From positions 80,057,249-80,121,248 of the forward strand of contig OZ038423.1 in the NCBI GenBank assembly GCA_964036155.1: 64,000 nucleotides of DNA, in the 5' to 3' direction. The position numbers and the translations under genes are program-made. The notes beneath the pieces were generated by a model. That model did not search any database and had not been told where the DNA came from. It saw nothing but the letters and a program-made list of their open reading frames with translations. Below are positions 57,201-64,000 of the stretch, piece by piece. The stretch comes from Diploscapter coronatus (taxonomy: Eukaryota > Nematoda > Chromadorea > Rhabditida > Rhabditidae). Position 1 is the stretch's first letter. Every line of letters begins with the position of its first letter.

Positions 57201-57511
57201 GATTCACGATTTCGAGGGTTCGGAGGCGAAATTTTTGACGATTCGAAAAGGCGATTTGGTGACGTTGGTTGACACTATTGGTGAAGAACGGGGTTGGTGG
57301 AAAATCATGCTGAATAACAAGGTAATTTGGCTAATAGAAAAAGACACCGGGTTTTCTAAGAAATAGTATGGGGAGGCAAGATAGGAAAAGAAAAAAGCCG
57401 ATGTCTTTTTCTAGGAGCCGGTAATTTTTACGACAGTTTAAAAAATCGAAAATATTCAAACTTCAGGTCGGATTCGCCCCCTTGAGTTACATGGAACCGT
57501 TGGATGATTGA
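48276..57511 (+). CDS. vav-1: Vav-family Rho/Rac guanine nucleotide exchange factor
   Basis: Vav activates Rho/Rac GTPases downstream of tyrosine kinases. The exons encode, in order, a calponin-homology domain (48276-49914; SEELWRSCVRWLL, RDGVLLCK), an acidic region with three tyrosines in the Vav context (EEEIYRNL, DQAIYGDI, HIIYEHL; 50034-50443), a DH domain (50498-51587; IKELLDTETNYV, LLCLPMQRILKYSLLLQ), a PH domain (51962-52514; ending KQRWMQQFEL), a zinc-binding C1 domain (52973-53334; H..CHVC..CHKLLHRQC), a linker (about 53440-55050), a weak SH3 (55840-55961; GDMVIALRTV), an SH2 (56500-56950; GTFLVRYSP with the phosphotyrosine Arg) and a C-terminal SH3 (57190-57511; HDFEG, GWWK, GFAPLSYME). 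Exons 48276 to 53334 close in phase. The linker exon near 53440-53573 and the start of the exon around 54783-55045 are less certain. TTTTCAG immediately precedes the ATG, so trans-splicing or a further 5' exon is likely. Confidence 0.93.
48475..48605. mobile_element. MITE family A, copy 3, in vav intron 1
   Basis: GGCTATTTGGAAACTGCGAA on the left mirrors CGCGGTTTCCAATTG on the right, with GGCGAAATAGTGTATGGCTA and CACACTATTTCTCAATGTCT inside. The interior AGGGCAGGGTATGGGATGAT is related to the copies at 41688 and 63835 in the opposite orientation. Confidence 0.75.
49345..49478. mobile_element. MITE family A, copy 4, in vav intron 2
   Basis: It starts directly at the donor of vav exon 2. CAACTTGGAAACCTCATCAT and CATGCGAAATAGTGTGAGAA are mirrored by CGCTATTTCTCATGGCTTCA and GGATTTCCAAATAGCC. 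Closest to the copy at 32608-32722. Confidence 0.75.
49563..49672. mobile_element. MITE with 35-base ends in vav intron 2
   Basis: AGGGCCTTTTGTATTCCACA and CTCACTTTTTGAAGAG at the left are mirrored by AAAAAGTGAGTGGGTGTGGA and ATACAGGAGGCCCT at the right. A partial copy lies in acs intron 1 (12629-12700). Confidence 0.75.
50676..50800. mobile_element. MITE family A, copy 5 (degenerate), in vav intron
   Basis: GGCCATTTGAAAACTATAAG followed by CATTGCGAAATAGTAGG resembles the left end of family A. The right end is not recognisable, so this copy is truncated or decayed. Confidence 0.5.
51738..51816. mobile_element. MITE-like element shared with the acs intron (9303-9408)
   Basis: CTCCTGTATTTGTGGACGGT TCTTTTTCTTATTTC matches the reverse complement of 9303-9408. 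The right end (CCACAGACAAATATAGGGAG) is a weak inverted repeat of the left. Confidence 0.6.
52703..52833. mobile_element. Dispersed element, inverted copy of 45951-46077
   Basis: CTGTCGGCAGTGTAAATCCT, GCGCAATATCATAACCACTT and TTGTCC are the reverse complement of the upstream copy. It contains an added T-rich insertion near 52800. It lies in the vav intron between the PH and C1 exons. Confidence 0.7.
54296..54530 (+). other. Pyrimidine-rich tract inside vav
   Basis: A long C/T-biased stretch lies in the vav intron just before the exon whose reading frame includes an ATG at 54805. It resembles the tract upstream of vav exon 1 and could mark an internal promoter for a short SH3-SH2-SH3 form. 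This is inference only. Confidence 0.3.
57003..57130. repeat. Degenerate dispersed repeat in vav intron, related to 27880-28010
   Basis: Shares the blocks GACGAAG, CGTTTATTAA and TATTTATAGAGAT, in the same order and spacing, with the tmc intron repeat. Weak overall similarity. Confidence 0.35.
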
Positions 57512-58101
57512 CAAGCTTCATCGTCATATTCTCGAATTGCACAAATTTTGCCTGATTTTGGAAAATCTTTATCATTTCGCTTTCTATCATCTCGTCACAT
57601 TCGATCTCATTACGCATTTGCACTTTGCAGTTCACTTTCTATTTTATTTTAAACTTCTATTTTGATTCGCCGTATGTAATTTAGTCACAAGTCTTATCAA
57701 ACGTTCGTCTATTTAGGGTATTTTATTCTACGAATAGGCGAAGATTCAACGAAATTGCGATATATAATGACCATATTCGTTTACTTTAGGAAGGTCCAGA
57801 TTCTCTATGACTTAGGCCAGCACTTATCAGCTAAATTTCATGCAAATGATCATGATTTATGTCGTAATTTGTGAAGAAATACTTTCGAAAATAGCGATTT
57901 TTGTCCTTTTTGCTTGCAATTTGCGACATTTTGTGCATAGCTCATCAATTTCCTGTAAAAATGCCCTCCCAATGCTCAATTATCTCAATTCGGGTCCAAA
58001 ATTTCTTGATATTTTTTAGACATTATCCTCTAGACAAATTTTCCAATGAAATGCCAGTATATTCTCGGAAATAATTTATGTTATATGAAATTTAAAACAA
58101 T

Positions 58102-58343
58102 TACCGTAAAACCTCTAATTGAAGCCCACTCTCCAAAATGCCAAAACTATCCAATACCAATGTCCAACTCAAATCATCTTGTGAAGTGTTTCTATGCATT
58201 TTTGGAGTGCATAGAGCATTTACCTTTGATTCTAAATTTCTACGATCATCAGATCAAAGTTATGGGGTTTGAAATTTTAGATTTTTCCGAAAAATGGATC
58301 ACTGAAAATAGAAGTCCATGGGCTTCTATTAGAGGTTTTACAG
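58102..58343. mobile_element. MITE-like element with 27-base inverted ends
   Basis: TACCGTAAAACCTCTAATTG with AAGCCCA at the left is mirrored by TGGGCTTCTATTAGAGGTTT with TACAG at the right, with only two or three mismatches. The element is open in one frame by chance, but encodes nothing recognisable. Confidence 0.8.
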
Positions 58344-58527
58344 CATATCGTTCAGTGACTTACAAAAATCTACTCACTTACAGGTACCACGAAAGAAATA
58401 TTTCCAACTTTTAGTTTGAACGAAAATAAAAGATTTGATTAGTTACAAAATGCATTGAAAATACCTAAACGTTGCATAAAATCCACTAAAATGACAAGAA
58501 AATGCTTTAAAAAAAGAATAGCAGACA

Positions 58528-58700
58528 GGGCCCGTTCACTTTAGTTGTAATGCAACTTGCAATTTGCAACTCGCTTGAAATAGCACGAGAAATCAGGAGA
58601 GCACAAAAATGATGCAATCGCGCTCTCTTCACTTCCCATGCTGTTTCAAGCGAGTTGCAAATTGCAAGTTGCATTGCAACTAAAGTATGAACGCGCCCAC
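58528..58700. mobile_element. Long-arm hairpin MITE upstream of ENY2
   Basis: The arms of about 55 bases contain TAATGCAACTTGCAATTTGC and GCAAATTGCAAGTTGCATTG with only a few mismatches; the outer ends are GGGCCCGTTCAC and its mirror. The loop is about 55 bases. An ACA on each side may be a target duplication. The transcript of either strand would fold into a long duplex. Confidence 0.8.
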
Positions 58701-58856
58701 AGAAACTGAAACTAAAAAATCGGGAATGAATGAATAAGCGTCGGTGTTTACACCGCTCGCAATGCATCTTTTAACACATGTCGTTGCGTTTTAGTTTTAT
58801 TTCGAATTTTCGCTTATTTCTATTTTCGACCATAATTTTTGAAAGTTGCAGCAGAA

Positions 58857-60680
58857 ATGTCGAAGGATCGTTTGACGCAATCTGTCGAGAAGCGCTTCGT
58901 CGAGTCTGGGGAACAGCAGAGAATTGTCGTGAGATTTTTGCCCGATTTTTCTTATAGTATTCGAATTTTCTAAATTTCTTTTATTTCTTTTTTCAAATTT
59001 TATATTAAAAGATTCGCCATGAAGATTCTCTATATTTCCATGCAAAATTTGAACAAAGTTATGTCGAAAGACTTGAATTTTCGCATAGAATTGCGATTTT
59101 CAGGACACTCTCATGAAGCGTCTGAAGGAGGGCGGTTGGGAGGACGAGGTCAAGAAGATGGTCCACAAAATCATCAAGGAAAAAGTGGGTCTTTCCAAAA
59201 ACAAAATCATTTTCATTTTATCCCGATCCTCAGCAATTATTGAAAATTGTTCAAGCTGACTGGACTCGAACATTTCTGAAACGTACAATGTTTCAAGTCA
59301 AATGCATGTTTTATTGGAAAAGATAATCGACACCATATTGAATTTTTTTTTCAAAGGATCGATTTTTGAAAAAGTTGAAAAACATCATTTTAGTCTTTGT
59401 TTAAATTTTTAGGGCATCGGCAAAGACGGCGCGACAGCAGAGGCGATTTTCGAGGAGCTCAAAACGCCGTCCAGACGGCTCGTCAGCAACGAAACCAAGC
59501 AGGAAGTCTATCAGGTCGGTTGTTAAGGAGGGCGTGCGTTGTCCACCAAAGTGCAGCGTTGTCCATCAAAATCTTTGGTGGACAACGCTGCACTTTTTCT
59601 GAGGCGTTGTCCACCAAAAATAATTAGCTGAGGCGTTGTCCATCAAAGAATATAAAACTGAGGCGTTGTCCACCAAAGCAAGATTTAGTATATTTTTAGT
59701 ATAGATGGATTGAAATTTGTAAAATATGGAGCAAAGTTGATAAAAGTCGGGATAAAAATAGCTCAAAAATTCGTAGCATATGATATACGAATAGAATTTG
59801 TACATTTTTGGATAGTAATTTTTAAATCAAACTTAATCATTGTTATAATGAAAGATTTCAAATATCCCTAATCGGTCATACTCCCTATCTTACCCTATCC
59901 TTATTTCCTACTCTTTAACTTATCTATCCTACCTTTATCTAGATTTTGAATTTACAACTTCACTACCTCATGCATCTCATAATTTTGGTGGATATCGATA
60001 TAGCAAAAACTGTCGTTACCCATCAAAGTTTTTAGCGGATAACGGTATATTTTGGTAGATAAAGACAGCCTTCCATGTTTGTGCATTCTATACCTTGTGA
60101 ATAGTTATGTTTCCTACTTGATTACTGCATAGAAAACCTTTGGTGGACAACGCCTCAGTTTTATATTCTTTGATGGACAACGCCTCAGCTAATTATTTTT
60201 GGTGGACAACGCCTCAGAAAAAAGTGAGGCGTTGTCCATCAAAGATTTTGGTGGACAACGCTACGGACTCGGTTGTTAACATTTTATTTTTTCGTTTAGT
60301 TATTTATTTTCAAGAAGGGGAAAGAATGAATTTGTCAAGAAACTTATTGACGGAATATTTCTTGAAGCATAATAGATTTTTAAAAATTCATGGAATTTTC
60401 GAGATGATTGTTTTTGATCTCTCGCAAGAGAAGCTGGATCAATACTTTATAAGTTAATTTTGATACCAATTTGATTGAAACATAATTTCTTTTTCTAGTC
60501 TTTCGAAAGTTATGAAATATTTGATTTTTTCTGTAAATTATCAACTAATGCATATTGACTGACTATTTTCAAAACTTATTTTGGTGCTTATTTTCTTGAA
60601 ACTTGGTTTACTTTGCATTTTTTCAGATGATTCGTAAATTCGTGGCTGACCAAATGAACCTAGACGTTGACGACATTTGA
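58857..60680 (+). CDS. ENY2: ENY2/Sus1, SAGA deubiquitinase-module and mRNA-export factor
   Basis: Four exons (58857-58928, 59104-59184, 59413-59514, 60627-60680), all joined in phase 0, encode 102 residues, the same size as human ENY2 (101). The family signature is clear: VESGEQQRI, LKEGGWEDEVK, IIKEKG, a predicted helix ending in TPSRRLVS, and a C-terminal helix IRKFVADQ. ENY2 is an all-helical clamp that wraps around a helix of its partners: ATXN7L3/Sgf11 in the SAGA H2B-deubiquitinase module and GANP/Sac3 in TREX-2 at nuclear pores. It couples transcription to mRNA export. The start is preceded by GCAGCAG, an acceptor-like site. Intron 3 (59515-60626) contains a foldback element. No missing residues were seen. 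Confidence 0.95.
59536..60261. mobile_element. Foldback element of 15-base motifs in ENY2 intron 3
   Basis: The motif GCGTTGTCCACCAAA or its C/T variant GCGTTGTCCATCAAA occurs six times at 59536-59677 (one inverted, at 59574) and five times at 60139-60261 (four inverted). Blocks 59574-59678 and 60138-60243 are near-perfect reverse complements of about 105 bases, including the spacers AATAATTAGCTGAG and GAATATAAAACTGAG. The 460-base interior is AT-rich, with degenerate motif copies near 60020-60055. It resembles foldback or MITE elements with internally repeated ends. No transposase is present. Confidence 0.85.
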
Positions 60681-63003
60681 CGCGAATTTGAGCCGATATT
60701 TTTGAAAATCTAAAAAGTTTCTTTTTCCTTTTCATTCCTAAAATATCATCGATTGTTTTTTTCCATTTTTCATACAGGTATTTGACACAGTTAAGTTTTT
60801 CTAACAATATTTATCCATTTTTTACAAAAACAACTTGATTTTCATAATTTGTTTATTATTTTTTCTTTGAAATTTATCCTATTTTGACGGTTCTGAAAAT
60901 ACGAGTATTTGTTCAATGATACATCATCAATTCTAACTTTCTAACTTGTTCAAAACGTTTGAAAAATAAAATAATTAAAATTGACTAGATGATGCTATTT
61001 GAGCAGGGCTGTACGGAGTTCTTTTAGAGAAAAAAGACGCGATAAATAGTTTAGAGTTCGAGTTCTATTGCATCATATTGCGAATATTAACATACTATTC
61101 GTTCGTTTTCTGCGTTCTCTTCAGAGTTCTTCACAGGGTCCTTTGGGAAAGAAAGAAAAAGGAGATAGTATGTTAACTTCGAAATATGGTGCAATCGAAC
61201 TCGAACTCTACACGCTATTTCTCAAGTCTTTTTCTCTCTAAAAGAACTCCATACAGTCCGATGCTACCATCGAAGGCGAATCAACCCTATAAAATAGTAT
61301 CGCGGAAGCAATTGAGTTTGAATTAGTTGAATTTTTTAGAATTGGAATTAAATATATAATGCATAATTTTGAATTAACTTCGTGAATAGACTTGTCAGAT
61401 TCAAATCAATATTTTTTTGTAATATGGTATTTGAAACTTAAAGACCGAATCGATATTATAAACAGGAGGCCGAGTTCTAAATTCCTACGATTTGATGAAC
61501 TCAGGAGGGTCTTCGAATTATAAAATGGCATTTGGGATTTGCAACTTTATATTTTATCTCCATATTTTTATGAGTTTAAATTGAATATTTTGAATCAGCT
61601 AGTTGCGTTCAGCTCAAATACGTTATGAAAGACACTTGTCCTATATTTAACATAATTCTCCCATTGCGCTCAAAAGTGGACCGTCTTATATTGATTGGCG
61701 TTATTTTATCGCATTTTCGTTTATTTCCCAACATTTCCTACCCTCGTTTATCGATTTCTCAATTCTTTCTCTTTTTATGAGAAATTTTATTGCACATTTT
61801 TCTTTTCTTTTAAAAATTGTTTTAAAATATGATAAATTTGGATTTCAGATTCTATCTCAACGCAGCTATGTCTGTCTAAATCAGACTATTCGACCGTATA
61901 AATTGGCGATTCAAATGAAATTTTGCGAATCTCGCGAATTTAGAAAGAAATGAAATAGTATTCGCTCTGAAAAGGCCCAGGTATGTGAACGAAATGGTTT
62001 CAAAGAATTAGAAATTTTATTTTAATGACATTTAAAAGGAAAACTTTACCATAAGGGTACATTGAGAAATTTTGTTAATGAATGATTTACTAACTTGTAC
62101 AATTAGAAAGAAATAGAAATGCAAATTATTAGATAGTAACTAGATAATTTAATCAAAATATTGTATTTAGAAGCTAGAAACCTTATCGACTTTAAGTTTA
62201 GATTTAACGATTGGTGCAATTAAACGTCTAAAAATGCAAATATAACGAAGTCTGCAACTGCGAATCCTGTAGGTTTTGCGATTCAGGTATGCTTTAGAAA
62301 GAAATCGACCACAAATTTTCTGACAAGCAAAATATTTCAGAAATATAAAATTACTTCGTGCTGACGCTAAAATTAAATGGATGCAGAAATTATGGAACAT
62401 AATTGCCTATTTTAGCTTCAATTGTTGAGAATTTATGTTGATCAAACGAAAAAGCAGATACATTATTCAAGAGGGTGACAATCGAATTAGGTCTAGAATA
62501 TACGAAAATCTCTAGGGAGACGTCTAAAAATGAGAAAAATAGAAATTTAGAAAATTTTATTAAAAGACAAATATATTTTTTATTTTCTGTCTCTAATTTG
62601 TTATTGTATAAAATTGTATCTAGTTTATATAGAATTAGTTGTATTTTTATGAATTAATCAAAAAAATATGCACACTCGTTATCCTTTTATGTGAAATTTA
62701 TTCTTTTTGACTATTCCAATCCACAAGTGTCAGGGGATGACCAAATTTAAGATTATTTATTGTTTGAATTTGGATTGAATAAATTATATAAATATGTGAT
62801 GAGGAGATATTCTCTGAAGATCAAATTCTGTCTTGTTTACCAGTAGACAGCTATAGATTGCAGAATGTGATAGAGTCGAATTATTTTCAAGATCCCGGTC
62901 AAGGCCTTTTTCTCTTCTTCCATTTTCCTAGTATTCAGTGTCTGGTTTTTTACTGACTAACAAATTATATTTTTGCATTTTCGATTATTTTTTCGTTTGA
63001 ATT
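60681..63003. other. Intergenic region ENY2 to rmlC-like gene
   Basis: 2.3 kb of very AT-rich sequence. It contains an AATAAA at 60965-60970 as a possible ENY2 polyadenylation signal and the large hairpin at 61008-61265. Other open frames (for example 62167-62400 on -) show no family or codon signal. Confidence 0.5.
61008..61265. mobile_element. Hairpin MITE with about 90-base arms
   Basis: GTACGGAGTTCTTTTAGAGA, then TTCGAGTTCTATTGCATCAT and TTAACATACTA on the left are mirrored by TAGTATGTTAAC, GGTGCAATCGAACTCGAACT and TCTCTAAAAGAACTCCATAC on the right. The identity of the arms is about 85% by eye; the loop is about 75 bases. Non-coding. Confidence 0.8.
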
Positions 63004-64000
63004 ATGTCTTCTGAAAGGCCTGTGGAACTTAGAGCTAAAGTTACTATTGAACCCGTTGAGAATATTCCCGACTTGAAGGTTATCAAGCCCAAGGTTAATA
63101 TAATTTAAAATTTTCATTTCTATAATAATATAACAAAGCCGTCTCATAGTCAACATGTTTGTTTCATAGTCTGTTTGAAATTTCGTAAAACCTACCTGAA
63201 TTTTTCAATGTTCTCAGGTTTTCCCAGACAATCGAGGATTTTTCTCGGAAACCTACAATAAAGCCGAATGGGCTTCGGAATTGAACTTCAAGGAAGAATT
63301 CAAACAAGTATGGTTGTAAATTTCCCGGACCATAGATTTCGATGCTCCGTGCAATTTTAGGACAATCATTCATTTTCGAAGTACGGCGTTCTACGTGGTC
63401 TGCACACTCAACCGGAAATGGGCAAATTGGTGTCTGTGGTGGGTATTTTTTCAAAATAAACTGAAATTTAAAATAATAATAATTGTTGATTTATGACTGA
63501 CAATTGGTAAATTTTTGGGAAAATATTCTTCTTTCGAGCTATACAAGAGCATTTTCCTCCCCGGTAAATGCTGCGCCGTGGTCGAGTGGTAGTGCGTTAG
63601 CACAATGTTAGAGATTTTGGCTAATGATGACGAAACATTTGACTCCAGATATTCTGTGACGGTCAAGAGCTTTTTAACGCTGAAGCCTTTTGCAAAAATG
63701 GTGCAGCTATCAAAATCGTCAATTTATCATTTTCATCAGTTTCATTAAAATGATGTTTCAAAATTCAGTGAGTAGAAATCAGTGGGAATTACGTCTATTT
63801 CTGGGGGTGAATTTGATTGGAGAAGCAATATTGTAAACCGCACGATATTCAAGACCTCACGACATGAGAAATAGTGTGAGAATAGAAATCGCTATCAGCC
63901 AATACCCTACCCTAACCATGCACTATTTCGCGTGTGTCTTGAGATCTTGATGTCGCGCGGTTTCCGAATAGCCGATTGGAGGATTAAAAATGCGAATATT
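63004..64000 (+). CDS. RmlC-like dTDP-4-dehydrorhamnose 3,5-epimerase, N-terminal part
   Basis: Three exons are visible: 63004-63093, 63218-63307 and 63361-63438 (or a few bases more). They encode about 86 residues; the rest of this roughly 190-residue family lies beyond the window. Motifs are PKVFPDNRGFFSETYN and the RmlC active-site region QDNHSFSKYGVLRGLHTQP, with the catalytic-region histidine in RGLH, then GKLVSVV. RmlC epimerises dTDP-4-keto-6-deoxyglucose on the way to dTDP-rhamnose. Nematodes carry a complete dTDP-rhamnose pathway. The start ATG at 63004 has no in-frame alternative nearby. The following intron starts near 63439 and contains a tRNA-like sequence and a MITE. Confidence 0.9.
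63573..63660 (+). other. tRNA-like sequence (possible SINE head or tRNA pseudogene)
   Basis: GCCGTGGTCGAGTGGTAGTG carries an A-box-like TGGTCGAGTGG, and 45 bases on ACATTTGACTCC resembles a degenerate B box (GGTTCGANTCC). The spacing fits a tRNA with a variable arm, such as Ser or Leu. The acceptor stem does not pair convincingly, so this is not an intact tRNA. It lies in the rmlC intron. Confidence 0.45.
63835..63976. mobile_element. MITE family A, copy 6, in rmlC-like intron
   Basis: AAACCGCACGATATTCAAGA and GACATGAGAAATAGTGTGAG are mirrored by CACTATTTCGCGTGTGTCTT and GATGTCGCGCGGTTTCCG. CAGCCAATACCCTACCCTAA inside is identical to 41688-41813. It is the most complete copy of the family. 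Confidence 0.85.

Larger units (their letters stand above)
57512..58856. other. Intergenic region vav to ENY2, largely repeats
   Basis: 1.3 kb contain the vav 3' UTR, two MITE-like elements (58102-58343 and 58528-58700) and the short ENY2 upstream region. The distance is too long for a typical 100-base operon spacing. No further gene was seen. Confidence 0.5.

Noticed and set aside
58046..58414. 122-residue open frame between vav and ENY2
   Set aside because: Most of it lies within the inverted-repeat element 58102-58343, and the sequence resembles no protein family.
57512..58856. vav and ENY2 as an operon
   Set aside because: The spacing of 1.3 kb is filled by repeats; nematode operon genes are usually about 100 bases apart.
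59536..60261. CRISPR-like array in the ENY2 intron
   Set aside because: The repeat units occur in both orientations with duplicated spacers and form an inverted repeat, and the genome is animal.

Overview
The window is nuclear DNA of a nematode, most likely a free-living or parasitic rhabditid. Signs of this are dozens of short introns ending in the nematode acceptor TTTTCAG, AT-rich intergenic DNA, start codons that often sit just after an acceptor-like AG (as at trans-spliced genes), and gene families typical of nematodes (TMC, calponin-like repeat protein, an animal dTDP-rhamnose pathway enzyme). No prokaryotic, organellar or viral segment was seen. The species cannot be named from sequence alone.

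Layout from left to right: (1) the 3' part of a Crumbs gene, + strand, to 6245. (2) A convergent 18-exon long-chain acyl-CoA synthetase, - strand, 12800 to 7448. (3) A TMC mechanotransduction-channel gene, + strand, 16100 to 31879, with an internal alternative first exon at 23248 and a 180-base cassette exon. (4) A small calponin-repeat gene, + strand, 33051 to 35537. (5) A 17-exon Staufen gene, - strand, 42800 to 38155, with five double-stranded-RNA-binding domains. (6) A Vav gene, + strand, 48276 to 57511, with a possible upstream alternative start exon at 45751. (7) A compact ENY2/Sus1 gene, + strand, 58857 to 60680. (8) The first three exons of an RmlC-like dTDP-4-dehydrorhamnose 3,5-epimerase, + strand, from 63004 and running off the window. 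The genes do not form an obvious operon. They are unrelated housekeeping, polarity, sensory and signalling genes separated by 1 to 5 kb.

Exon chains were built by hand from splice signals, reading phase and recognised domain motifs. For acs, tmc, the calponin gene, staufen and ENY2 all junction phases close. Three junctions close only with a GC-AG intron: tmc 29846-30156, calponin-like 33503-34314, and staufen 39918-39962, where the 45-base intron removes an in-frame stop inside dsRBD4. Three GC donors in fewer than a hundred introns is unusual for a nematode.

Introns and intergenic DNA are rich in short inverted-repeat (MITE-like) elements, several in multiple copies: a six-copy GGCTAT..GGAAA family, a 370-base direct-repeat pair flanking the tmc 5' end, a hAT-like element with an imperfect 8-base target duplication, hairpins with 45-90 base arms, and a foldback element in the last ENY2 intron made of eleven copies of a 15-base motif. 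These are the least explained parts of the window. Nothing in it amounts to a clearly new protein system; the best candidates for novelty are the GC-AG introns, the alternative first exons and the ENY2 foldback element.
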